DNA from: CAVHXA01 sp963639765
Lineage (GTDB): Bacteria; Bacillota; Clostridia; Oscillospirales; Oscillospiraceae
NCBI GenBank assembly: GCA_963639765.1
Contig: CAVHXA010000037.1
Location: 1-16,343 of the forward strand
Length of the DNA stretch: 16,343 nucleotides
Direction of reading: 5' to 3'
The notes beneath the pieces were generated by a model that saw nothing but the letters and a program-made list of their open reading frames with translations, was not told the origin of the DNA and did no database searches. Made by a program: the position numbers and the translations under genes. Positions 6,671 through 13,220 of this stretch are shown one piece after another (position 1 is the first letter of the stretch; every line of letters starts with the position of its first letter).

Positions 6671-7808
6671 ACCCTAAAAGCGCTCTTGCTCTGCGCTGAA
6701 CCTCTTTTTCGATCATCTTCAACCGTTTTGGAGGCAGATTATAACGTGTCGCTCTGCGGTCAAAGCGGAAATCCAACAGCTTGTGGAGCATTGCACGGTG
6801 GCGGAGCCTCAATACGCTCTTTGCTGCTGTAAAGAAATCATCGTATGCGAGCGGAAGCAGTGTGCGGACATATTCATCAAATGCTTTCTGGTCGTCCCAG
6901 AGGTTAGATCCGCCCAGACTGAACAGCGAGTTTCCATGGTCGAACAGCGGTGCAGGTGTAGCAATTGTATTGGTCTTATTATCCACCAGCACACCAAAAT
7001 TGCCATAGTGGCGGTCGGTGTTGCAGATGATTGCATCAAAGACCAGCATATCTTCCAGTGCATCTACAAAGGCCTGACCTAACGTCTGATAATATTCAAA
7101 AATCGCTTTCATCCCGCCTTTGGATACGAGCTGTCCGATAGGGATATAAGAATACTCTTTGCTGGTGAACAGCTCACACTTGGAACAAAGCGTCTTTTTA
7201 AGGTCTTTCGTCAGTGTGTAGCGAATTGCATTCACACCCATGGCCTGTGCAACTTGATAAGCGTACAGCTCCGAGTACGGCTCAAATCCAAGATTGCTGA
7301 ACCCTGACGTACCACCTTTATAAAGGTAGATTTTTCCGTTTTGTCTGCGCCAGCATTTGGGCAGCATACCATTGGTCGAGAACTCAGGGCAGGATGCAAG
7401 CGATGTTCGTACACTGCTGCCATATCCTGTAAAGGCAATCGCTGCCAGCACCTGACTGAATCGGTTGTCGTAAAGATTTACTTTTTCAAAGGTATCCCCA
7501 GAACCCTCTGCATCTACCCAAAAGCAGTCATTGAGGGAAAGCCCTTTGCAGACGGTAATGATCCCCAGAGGACGGTTTATAGATAAGCCAACTTTGGAGA
7601 GCAGGGCATCTACATACGCACGATTTTTCGGAATTGTGCGATGCCGCAGCCAACGCTCTACACCATCTTCTGATACGGTCAGATTCAACGGCAGAAAGGG
7701 CCGGTTCTCATCGTAGACCTTTATAATATGGAGGTCAGTATCTGCACTGTCCATATTCGCTTCAAAAGTAAGCAGTGGCAAATCAAAATGCCGGATGGTG
7801 TAGCGCAC
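6669..7808 (-). CDS. Orphan HipA-like protein kinase
   Basis: The protein has the HipA-type kinase core: an ATP-binding Lys in KIYLYKGG (about residue 164), the catalytic loop NTDRHYGNFG (D265), and the metal-binding Asp in PLFDHGNSL (about D290), followed by a helical C-terminus. HipA kinases phosphorylate translation factors or related targets and act as growth-arrest toxins. I chose the GTG at 7808 (379 aa) because AAGGAG lies eight bases before it, whereas the ATG at 7826 overlaps that site and has none of its own. There is no HipB-like antitoxin beside it in either direction, so it is an orphan or carries its control elsewhere. Related Clostridia proteins occur as stand-alone genes in mobile regions. 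Confidence 0.82.
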   Translation of the reverse strand: MRYTIRHFDLPLLTFEANMDSADTDLHIIKVYDENRPFLPLNLTVSEDGVERWLRHRTIPKNRAYVDALLSKVGLSINRPLGIITVCKGLSLNDCFWVDAEGSGDTFEKVNLYDNRFSQVLAAIAFTGYGSSVRTSLASCPEFSTNGMLPKCWRRQNGKIYLYKGGTSGFSNLGFEPYSELYAYQVAQAMGVNAIRYTLTKDLKKTLCSKCELFTSKEYSYIPIGQLVSKGGMKAIFEYYQTLGQAFVDALEDMLVFDAIICNTDRHYGNFGVLVDNKTNTIATPAPLFDHGNSLFSLGGSNLWDDQKAFDEYVRTLLPLAYDDFFTAAKSVLRLRHRAMLHKLLDFRFDRRATRYNLPPKRLKMIEKEVQRRARALLG

Positions 7809-7843
7809 AGCGATTTCTCCTTTCATCCATGAACTTTTTCTTT

Positions 7844-7871
7844 ATTATACGGCATTAGAATCTGAATGCAA
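7844..7871 (-). promoter_or_regulatory. Predicted promoter of the hipA-like gene
   Basis: On the minus strand TTGCAT (7871-7866) and a perfect TATAAT (7849-7844) are 16 bp apart, 36 bp before the chosen GTG start. Confidence 0.68.
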
Positions 7872-7891
7872 AGTACCGCTGTCACTTTGCA
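7867..7891. promoter_or_regulatory. Inverted-repeat operator over the hipA-like promoter
   Basis: Perfect 8-bp arms TGCAAAGT (7867-7874) and ACTTTGCA (7884-7891) flank a 9-bp spacer. One arm overlaps the -35 hexamer, so a repressor bound here would block the promoter. This is the sort of site a HipB-type HTH protein binds, but no such gene is adjacent. Confidence 0.6.
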
Positions 7892-8083
7892 CAAAATTTA
7901 ATGATAAAATTCTACACTCAAAAATTCGCAAAAATCGGGCTTCTGGAGCCATTTTTCAGTTCCTCTCCGAATTTTGCTACAGATTTGCTACAAACGACTG
8001 AAAAGAGGACATCCTACACGTTTAATTGTCAATATGCAGAAGTGAATTTGTTTCACTTTAATGAGCAAAAAGCACGTAGATAC

Positions 8084-8120
8084 AAGAAAAAGCCGCTTAC
8101 CCTTTCAGGTAAACGGCTTT
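8084..8120 (-). terminator. Terminator of tRNA-Val
   Basis: On the minus strand a 13-bp stem (AAAGCCGTTTACC with GGTAAGCGGCTTT, one U-G pair) is followed by TTTTTCTTG. It starts 6 bases after the tRNA CCA end. Confidence 0.85.
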
Positions 8121-8125
8121 ATGTT

Positions 8126-8202
8126 TGGTGGAGAATTAGGGACTCGAACCCCAGACCCCCTGCGTGTGATGCAGGTGCTCTAACCAGCTGAGCTAATCCT
8201 CC
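8126..8202 (-). tRNA. tRNA-Val (anticodon CAC)
   Basis: The minus strand folds into a standard cloverleaf. The 7-bp acceptor stem is GGAGGAT with ATTCTCC (one G-U), and the D arm is GCTC...GAGC. The anticodon stem CCTGC/GCAGG has loop ATCACAC giving anticodon CAC at positions 34-36. The T arm contains GGTTCGAGTCC, the discriminator is A and CCA is encoded. Length is 77 nt with CCA. The anticodon reads GUG, so it charges valine. Confidence 0.93.
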
Positions 8203-8608
8203 GAAATTGGGAACAAAGGTATTATAGCACGTTTGTGTCCGGATTGCAAGATATATTTGTGCAAAAATCTTTCCTGTCACCTGTTAAGGCGTGATCCTTG
8301 TATTTTTCCGCTTAACGATGGCAATGTGCGCATGAGCCGTTTGTGGCTCCAAAATTCGAGGACAACATTATCCTGACCAGAGCGGAGTGTCGGATGATGT
8401 CAAACCGTTGGGATATCCCCACGGGCGGTCAGATGGAAAATTAAATTCCAGTGACCATATATCCCTGACTGGAAATTACCTTTGCAAAGGATAGGGGTGG
8501 TATTATCTGGTTCACGATAATTTTTTCAGGATTGGTCTTGACAAGGGGACCATTATAATTGCAAAAGTAGGCGCAGGACCGTCCACTGCATATGTTCGAA
8601 TCGGATAA
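8203..8608. other. Intergenic stretch of about 400 bp without a recognisable gene
   Basis: No reading frame here has a start, ribosome binding site and family signature. Visible structures are an inverted repeat TTCCAGT (8447-8453) with ACTGGAA (8468-8474) and a perfect 12-bp palindrome CCTTTGCAAAGG (8479-8490). A short open frame near 8330-8444 (VAPKFEDNIILTRAEC) could be a decayed gene end, but I cannot assign it. The left end holds the tRNA promoter region and the right end the fic 3' end. Confidence 0.4.
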
Positions 8609-9778
8609 TCAATGGATTTTGTAGAATACCCGATTTCCTGTTTTCCGTGCAGCTAACAATCCCATTTCGTGGAATTTCATTACAAATGTCCGAATCGTAG
8701 CATATGCGGCGTTGCGGAAGTCCTTTTCCAACTGCTTAGTGGTAAACTCTTCTGCACCATAGGCAGACAAAACATATTCCCAAAGGAGCCGCTCTTTTTC
8801 GGTGATTCTTCCAGCAGAGAGGTTGGCCTGGTATACCTGAAGATCGGCCTGCGGCGGTGTTGCGTCTACTTGCAGGCGGTTATAGACCTCGTTGCAGAAG
8901 TAGGACAAAAAAGGCGTCACATCCGTAAAGCCAGAAATCAGAGCGTTATTTTCAACACGTTCATAGGCTTTGTAATAAGCTCCTTTGCTTTCGGCAATGT
9001 AGCGCGAGAACGGCGTAAATAATGCCGCAGGATAGCCCTGTTGGACGAGATACCAGAGATGGAACAACCGAGCAGTGCGGCCATTTCCATCAAAATAGGG
9101 ATGGTAATATGCAAATGCAAAATGCAGGATGCCCGCTTTGTGCAGCTCGTTGATGCCATCTCTAGCATTGGCAAAGTCGATCAGCCGTTTCATAGCATTT
9201 GGAAGCTGCCCGACTGGAATACCCGAACGGGATTCTTCACCGCCTACAATAAAAACATCGTCATGGCGGTAAAAGCAGTCTTGACGTAAACGGTTTTCAT
9301 CGGGTAAATAATCGCCGATACTGATTTGGTAGAGATGATGCAGATTTTCTTCGGTAATCGTATTTTGGCGGTCTGCAATGAAATCCAATCCACGCTTCAT
9401 TCCATAGATTCTGGCTTCTTGTTCATCGCGAGGAGCATAGCCATTGAGGATATGCCGAATACTGTTGCGGGTGGAATGGATGCTTTCGATTTGAAAGGTA
9501 GCGTGGATTTCTTCTGTCATGGCCTGCAAACTGAATGTTTGCCCGCCGATAGGAGCAGAAAGCAACTGCTTCATACCATTTGTGGAAATCTGAGCGAGAT
9601 TTGGCAGATAAAACAATTCATCACCGTAAAAATCAGACAGCGGCAGTGACTGTGCGAAGTTCTGCTGCAATAATTCTGTGAACTCTTTGACGCTGGCGGT
9701 CGAATATTTGTGCTCCATCCGCTCAAGTTCAAACAGATGCTTGTCTGAAAGCATTTTGGCAAATTTGGCTCCATCCAT
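8609..9778 (-). CDS. Fic family protein (predicted AMP-transferase toxin or regulator) with C-terminal winged helix
   Basis: The Fic motif is HPYFDGNGRTAR (residues 226-237), matching HxFx(D/E)GNGRxxR with Tyr at the Phe position. H226 is the catalytic base and the Asp binds metal. A class II N-terminal inhibitory helix is seen as TFQIES around residues 94-99, with the ATP-blocking Glu at 98, so activity is expected to be self-restrained. C-terminal residues about 325-389 look like a winged helix. Length (389 aa) fits the large DUF4172-free Fic group. I chose the ATG at 9778 because GAGGTGA lies 5 bases upstream; GTG at 9787 is an alternative that overlaps that site. Fic enzymes usually transfer AMP from ATP to protein Ser, Thr or Tyr. 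No antitoxin gene is adjacent. Confidence 0.9.
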   Translation of the reverse strand: MDGAKFAKMLSDKHLFELERMEHKYSTASVKEFTELLQQNFAQSLPLSDFYGDELFYLPNLAQISTNGMKQLLSAPIGGQTFSLQAMTEEIHATFQIESIHSTRNSIRHILNGYAPRDEQEARIYGMKRGLDFIADRQNTITEENLHHLYQISIGDYLPDENRLRQDCFYRHDDVFIVGGEESRSGIPVGQLPNAMKRLIDFANARDGINELHKAGILHFAFAYYHPYFDGNGRTARLFHLWYLVQQGYPAALFTPFSRYIAESKGAYYKAYERVENNALISGFTDVTPFLSYFCNEVYNRLQVDATPPQADLQVYQANLSAGRITEKERLLWEYVLSAYGAEEFTTKQLEKDFRNAAYATIRTFVMKFHEMGLLAARKTGNRVFYKIH

Positions 9779-9793
9779 GGCACTCACCTCGCA

Positions 9794-9825
9794 ACTGATA
9801 TTGATTGATACTAATTGATGTCAGT
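9794..9825. promoter_or_regulatory. Operator-like inverted repeat in the fic leader
   Basis: Arms ACTGATAT (9794-9801) and ATGTCAGT (9818-9825) match in 7 of 8 positions and are separated by 16 bp containing repeated TTGAT units. It lies between the fic promoter -10 and start codon. The C-terminal winged helix of the Fic protein could bind it, but that is inference. Confidence 0.42.
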
Positions 9826-9829
9826 ATAC

Positions 9830-9858
9830 AGCATACCGATACTCTTTAGAAAAGTCAA
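9830..9858 (-). promoter_or_regulatory. Predicted promoter of the fic gene
   Basis: On the minus strand TTGACT (9858-9853) and TATGCT (9835-9830) are 17 bp apart, about 50 bp before the fic start codon. Confidence 0.5.
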
Positions 9859-9949
9859 GCGAGGATCGTGAAATTACTTTCAATCTTCGCCCACAATCTT
9901 CCGGCGCATTCGCAAGCGGCAGCATCAATTTCAGGCGTGTTATTTTCTC

Positions 9950-10273
9950 ATGATAACAAACAACAGAAGTTTCCGTGTCACGCCGCAGGAGCTGGAACGC
10001 ATAAACCAAAAGCGCAGCGAGCTTGGTATGCAAAATATGGGCGCATACCTGCGCAAAATGGCAATGGACGGCTATTGCGTAAAGCTTGAGCTTGGCGAGG
10101 TAGCGAGAACTTCCTCCCTGCTTGGACGTTGCAGCAATAACCTCAACCAGTACGCCAAACGAGCCAACGAGACCGGCAGCATCTACGCCGAGGATATCCA
10201 CGATTTGCAGACGCAGTTTGCGGAAATCCGTGATTTGCAGCGCAAAATCGTAAAGAAGCTATCTGCACTCTAA
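9950..10273 (+). CDS. mobC: Plasmid mobilisation relaxosome protein MobC
   Basis: A 107-aa basic protein with the MobC pattern: an N-terminal strand RSFRVTPQELERI, helices with NMGAYLRKMAMDGY (residues 30-43) and a C-terminal region containing NNLNQYAKRANETGSIY (residues 61-77), near the family's NQiaKraNesG box. MobC binds oriT as a ribbon-helix-helix dimer and helps the relaxase open the DNA. Its length is typical and it appears intact. The upstream frame closes at a TGA near 9867, so the ATG at 9950 is the likely start, though its ribosome binding site is weak. It belongs with the relaxase at 11158, from which it is separated by two unrelated genes. Confidence 0.87.
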   Translation: MITNNRSFRVTPQELERINQKRSELGMQNMGAYLRKMAMDGYCVKLELGEVARTSSLLGRCSNNLNQYAKRANETGSIYAEDIHDLQTQFAEIRDLQRKIVKKLSAL

Positions 10274-10282
10274 CAGCAAAAA

Positions 10283-10306
10283 GGCACAGGCGTTTTAACC
10301 TGTGCC
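10283..10306. repeat. Hairpin after mobC, with a T tract only on the minus strand
   Basis: A perfect 8-bp stem, GGCACAGG with CCTGTGCC and an 8-base loop. On the minus strand it is followed by TTTTTG, so as a terminator it would act leftwards. On the plus strand it lacks a T run and is only a structural end for the mobC transcript. Confidence 0.6.
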
Positions 10307-10342
10307 GGTACATAAGCTTGTGCAGATTTTTGTGGCTATATG

Positions 10343-10351
10343 TGTTATACT
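10343..10351 (+). promoter_or_regulatory. Extended -10 promoter of the tyrosine phosphatase gene
   Basis: TGTTATACT matches the extended -10 form TGnTATAAT, 52 bp before the start. No good -35 lies 17 bp upstream. Confidence 0.38.
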
Positions 10352-10403
10352 GTAAGCGGATACGAAAAGAGAATACTCACTGAAGAGAGGCACGGTAAAC
10401 ACG

Positions 10404-10859
10404 ATGAAACGCATACTTTTTATCTGCCACGGCAACATCTGCCGCAGCCCAATGGCGGAATTTGTTATGAAAGACCTTGTTGCAAAAGCAGGGTTATCCT
10501 CACAGTTTGAAATCGCATCTGCGGCTACAAGTACAGAGGAAATCGGCAATCCGGTTTACCCACCGGCACGGCGCAAGCTGGCAGAACATGGCATTTCCTG
10601 CGATGGCAAGACAGCACGCCAAGTTACACGTAAGGATTATGAGCATTACGATTTGCTGATTGCGATGGATTACAACAACCTGCGCAATTTAAGGCGTATG
10701 CTCGGAGACGATGTGCAAAACAAAATTCACCTGTTGATGGATCATACAAACCGCCACGGCGAGGTTGCCGACCCATGGTATACCGGAGACTTTGAGCAAA
10801 CATGGCAGGATATTGTTGAAGGCTGTACAGGACTTTTGGAACAGCTTAGAGTACAATAA
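10404..10859 (+). CDS. Low-molecular-weight protein-tyrosine phosphatase
   Basis: A 151-aa cytoplasmic phosphatase of the LMW-PTP family. The P-loop CHGNICRS (residues 8-15) contains the nucleophile C8 and R14 of CxxxxxR-S. The general acid D123 lies in DPWYTGDF, followed by the family's C-terminal helix. It removes phosphate from protein tyrosine, and some bacterial members act on resistance or capsule regulators. Length is exactly typical and the gene appears intact, with an extended -10 promoter of its own. It is not normally part of a mobilisation module; it lies between mobC and the relaxase like a passenger. Confidence 0.94.
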   Translation: MKRILFICHGNICRSPMAEFVMKDLVAKAGLSSQFEIASAATSTEEIGNPVYPPARRKLAEHGISCDGKTARQVTRKDYEHYDLLIAMDYNNLRNLRRMLGDDVQNKIHLLMDHTNRHGEVADPWYTGDFEQTWQDIVEGCTGLLEQLRVQ

Positions 10860-10860
10860 G

Positions 10861-11022
10861 TTGCAAGGTCAAGAGGAACTTCGAATTGATAAATATGAGA
10901 AGACATACACCTACATCGGGAAAGATTTTGCTGAATGTACATCAAAAGTTGAGTCTGCCAGGATTTTCGACAGCATGACAATATATGAAGCGGAGTCGGA
11001 AATTGAAGTGCTGTTTGGGTAA
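10861..11022 (+). CDS. Small hypothetical protein of 53 aa
   Basis: A TTG-initiated reading frame directly after the phosphatase stop, rich in Glu, Lys and Tyr (KYEKTYTYIGKDFAEC) and ending EAESEIEVLFG. It looks like the C-terminal end of a helical protein rather than random sequence, but I do not recognise the family. There is no good ribosome binding site and the frame continues upstream out of phase inside the phosphatase gene. It may be a true small gene or the remnant of a larger one whose front was replaced by the phosphatase. Confidence 0.35.
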   Translation: MQGQEELRIDKYEKTYTYIGKDFAECTSKVESARIFDSMTIYEAESEIEVLFG

Positions 11023-11112
11023 CAACACCACAACTTGAATGGGCAAATGAGTGATGCTCTGATACCTCTCTGCAAGCAGCAGATATTGTGAGTTGTTATA
11101 TAACTATGATGA

Positions 11113-11139
11113 GAGTCGCCTTTCAGGGCGGCTCTTTTT
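11113..11139 (+). terminator. Intrinsic terminator upstream of the relaxase gene
   Basis: GAGTCGCC (11113-11120) pairs with GGCGGCTC (11127-11134), including one U-G pair. The loop is TTTCAG and TTTTT follows. It separates the phosphatase transcript from mobA, whose ribosome binding site GGAGGG lies just downstream. Confidence 0.83.
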
Positions 11140-11157
11140 GCGTTATGGAGGGATAAA

Positions 11158-12063
11158 ATGGCGGCAACAAGACTGATACCACTGCATGTAAACAAAGGCA
11201 AAACGGCGGCACAGAGCCTTGCTGACCGCATTGACTATGCAGTAAATCCAGATAAAACCGAACAAGGCTTATATGTGCGTGGCTATGCCTGCGAGCCTGA
11301 GACATGCACAGAAGAATTTTTATTACAGCGTTTGCAATACCAGCAAGTCACGGGCAGGCACCAGCAGCCGGAGGTGATTGCTTACCAGATACGGCAATCT
11401 TTCAAGCCGGGCGAGGTTACACCGGAGGAGGCGAATGAAATCGGTTATGAGCTGGCAATGCGCTTTACAAAAGGCAAGCACGCTTTTGTGGTCAGCACAC
11501 ATACGGACAGACCTCATATTCATAATCATATTATTTTCTGTGCCACAGCTCTGGAGTGCGACCGCAAGTTTAAGAATTTCAACTTGTCAGCATTTGCGCT
11601 GGCTCGGCTGAGCGATTTGATTTGTCTGGAGCACAAGCTGTCGGTAATAATCCGCCAGCCTTACGATGAGCGTGTAAAGCGCACTGAGTACCCAAAACAG
11701 AAATCTCAGCGTGACGAGATTTGCGAGGCAATTGACGCTGCAATGAAGCGTAAACCAAAGAGCTTTAGCGAGTTGATTATGCTTTTGCAGGAAGCCGGTT
11801 ATGAATTCAAAGACGGCAAACAACCTGCCCTGCGTGGTAAAGGCCATGCACGGTTTGCACGTTTCCACTCACTGGGCGAGGGTTACAGCAAAGATGAATT
11901 GTGTGCTGCGATTGCAGGCGAAACGGAACACAAGAGTAAGTTTGCAGGCAAGAGCAAAACCACACGCATGTCAGCACAGAGCCATGCAAAGTCTGGGCTT
12001 TCCCTGATGATTGATGTTCGTGCAAAAATGCTGGAGGGCAAGGGCGCAGGGTATGAGCGTTGA
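11158..12063 (+). CDS. mobA: MobA/VirD2-type relaxase (MOBP), N-terminal part, split by a nonsense codon
   Basis: A 301-aa product holding the relaxase domain. The candidate nicking Tyr is Y27 in IDYAVNPDKT. The metal-binding triad motif HTDRPHIHNH spans residues 115-124, with H115, H120 and H122. A QIRQSFKPGE motif lies at about 78-86. Relaxases nick oriT and lead the strand into a recipient. A GGAGGG site precedes the ATG. The frame ends at TGA 12061-12063 after KGAGYER; in related relaxases this reads YERW followed by (A)K-x-FN, and the expected AKVFNVKQ resumes immediately in the same frame. The catalytic half is complete, so nicking may survive, but the C-terminal region is lost unless the stop is read through. 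Confidence 0.88.
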   Translation: MAATRLIPLHVNKGKTAAQSLADRIDYAVNPDKTEQGLYVRGYACEPETCTEEFLLQRLQYQQVTGRHQQPEVIAYQIRQSFKPGEVTPEEANEIGYELAMRFTKGKHAFVVSTHTDRPHIHNHIIFCATALECDRKFKNFNLSAFALARLSDLICLEHKLSVIIRQPYDERVKRTEYPKQKSQRDEICEAIDAAMKRKPKSFSELIMLLQEAGYEFKDGKQPALRGKGHARFARFHSLGEGYSKDELCAAIAGETEHKSKFAGKSKTTRMSAQSHAKSGLSLMIDVRAKMLEGKGAGYER

Positions 12064-12612
12064 GCGAAGGTTTTCAATGTAAAGCAGCTTGCCAAAGCAT
12101 TGCAATTTATGGAGCAGAATGGACTAAAGAATTATGATGAGCTGGCAGAAAAAGCGCACAATATTGCAGCACACAGAGATGATTTGCTGGCTTCTGTAAA
12201 GGCTGACGAGACACGTTTGCAGGAGATCAATATTCTGCGGACGCATCTGGTCAATTATGCCAAGTCAAAGGATGTTTTTGCGGAGTATAAAGCCAGCGGT
12301 TACAGCCGTGACTATTTTGAGGCGCATCGGGATGTGCTCACCCTGCGCAGAGCAGCAAAGCGGGCGTTTGACGAGTACAAGGTAAAATACGGCGAGAACA
12401 AAAAGCTGCCACGCATCAAAGAGCTGAACGCAGAGTATGCCGACGTGCTTGAGCGCAAAAAGAAAACTTATGCAGACTACCGTAAAGCCAGAAACGATGC
12501 AAAGGACTGGGTGGTTGCGCAGAAAATTGCACGTTCGATTTTAGCCGAGGAGCAGCAAATAAAGGCGCAACACGAAAAAGAGCAGGCGTACACACAGCAG
12601 GAAGTTAGATAA
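12064..12612 (+). pseudogene. mobA: Relaxase C-terminal part downstream of the nonsense codon
   Basis: The same frame as the relaxase continues without further stops for 182 codons. It begins AKVFNVKQLAKALQFMEQNG (at 12064) and ends in a long charged helical stretch (EEQQIKAQHEKEQ). Joined to the N-terminal part it gives a relaxase of about 484 residues, normal for MOBP proteins of Clostridia. The usable start codons in this piece (TTG at 12100) have no ribosome binding site, so it is most likely not translated alone. A single-base TGG to TGA change explains the split. Confidence 0.8.
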
Positions 12613-12619
12613 CGTCAAA

Positions 12620-12662
12620 CCGACACTGGGGAGATTTTCTCTTCGGTGTCGGGCTCTTTTTT
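12620..12662 (+). terminator. Terminator of the mobilisation operon
   Basis: CCGACAC (12620-12626) pairs with GTGTCGG (12646-12652), with an inner GGGGAGA/TCTCTTC helix, followed by CTCTTTTTT. It lies 8 bases after the relaxase C-terminal stop. Confidence 0.85.
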
Positions 12663-12685
12663 GTTTCACAGTCACTGCCGTTAAA

Positions 12686-12780
12686 GCATCCGCAACGGAT
12701 GCGCAGCCGGTGTGCCGCAGGGCACAGCTCTTGGGGTTTGGGGCGAAAGCCTCAACAAGCAAAAACAGCCCATGTATGAC
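12686..12780. repeat. Cluster of three hairpins plus a longer inverted repeat after the mob genes
   Basis: Three consecutive hairpins are visible. They are GCATCCG/CGGATGC with a CAA loop (12686-12702), TGTGCC/GGCACA with a GCAG loop (12711-12726), and GGGGC/GCCTC with a GAAA tetraloop near 12738-12752. A fourth, wider pair CAAGCAA/TTGCTTG brackets the next 40 bases. No gene fits here. Mobile elements with this type of MobA often carry GC-rich hairpins downstream, so this could be an oriT-related, replication or element-end structure. Confidence 0.45.
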
Positions 12781-12906
12781 AGGGGCATTGCTTGCAAAAG
12801 AAGTCCTAAACTATGAACTTTCTCCTCAAAACGCAAGTTCAACTTAAAAAACAAGAAAATTACTGGCAGTAACGAAAATAAATATTGGCAAACGCAAAGC
12901 TTTCTG

Positions 12907-12935
12907 TTTACTTGAAAGCGAAATTCTGGCATAAT
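12907..12935 (+). promoter_or_regulatory. Predicted promoter of the XRE-brx operon
   Basis: TTTACT (12907-12912) and CATAAT (12930-12935) are separated by exactly 17 bp. No other promoter-like pair is needed before the regulator gene, so it probably drives the regulator and the brx genes together. Confidence 0.55.
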
Positions 12936-12941
12936 CTACTG

Positions 12942-12949
12942 TGTATACA
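12942..12949. promoter_or_regulatory. Palindrome TGTATACA at the predicted start point, candidate XRE operator
   Basis: A perfect 8-bp palindrome about 7 bases after the -10 hexamer. Small XRE repressors often bind such sites in their own promoter, so it may give autoregulation of the operon. The site is short. Confidence 0.35.
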
Positions 12950-12991
12950 TCAACTTTGAAGCTGTGCGCTAAAAACCGGGAGGAACTCATC

Positions 12992-13207
12992 ATGGATGTG
13001 AGCTATAACAAGTTATTCAAACTGCTGATTGATAAAGAAATGCGTAAAACAGAATTTGCTAAAGCGGTTGGAATAAGTGCAAATACTTTGGCAAAGCTTT
13101 CGCGGAATGACACAGTATCCATGGAAGTCATCATAAAGATATGCCGCTATTTGAATTGTACGGTTGATGACATTATGGAGATTTTGCCTGAGACAAGAGT
13201 GAAGTGA
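12992..13207 (+). CDS. Small XRE/Cro-type helix-turn-helix regulator upstream of brx genes
   Basis: A 71-aa protein that is almost entirely one Cro/C1-type HTH. Helices 2 and 3 read RKTEFAKAVGISANTLAKLS (about residues 18-37), followed by the MEVIIKICRYLNCTVDDI tail helices. The ATG at 12992 is chosen because GGGAGGA is 8 bases upstream; an earlier in-frame ATG at 12941 lacks a site. It is separated from brxA by only 13 bases, so it is probably co-transcribed. The likely role is a local repressor of the BREX operon. The better-known BREX regulator BrxR is a larger WYL protein, so this is a different type. Confidence 0.88.
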   Translation: MDVSYNKLFKLLIDKEMRKTEFAKAVGISANTLAKLSRNDTVSMEVIIKICRYLNCTVDDIMEILPETRVK

Positions 13208-13220
13208 TGAGGGGAACAGT

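Noticed and set aside
7901..8191. 96-aa plus-strand ORF ending in WWRIRDSNPRPPACDAGALTS
   Set aside because: Its C-terminal third is a translation of the antisense of tRNA-Val; this is a well-known false ORF pattern over tRNA genes, and it lacks a ribosome binding site.
8535..8565. TTGACA...TATAAT promoter upstream of the fic 3' end
   Set aside because: The two hexamers are only 10 bp apart, far from the required 16-18 bp, and no gene follows on that strand.
9821..10201. 126-aa minus-strand ORF opposite mobC
   Set aside because: It overlaps the mobC gene and the fic promoter, and has no ribosome binding site or recognisable motif.
12061..12063. UGA recoded as Trp in the relaxase
   Set aside because: Other genes here (brxB, the XRE regulator) end in TGA at normal family lengths, so the code is standard; a nonsense mutation is simpler.
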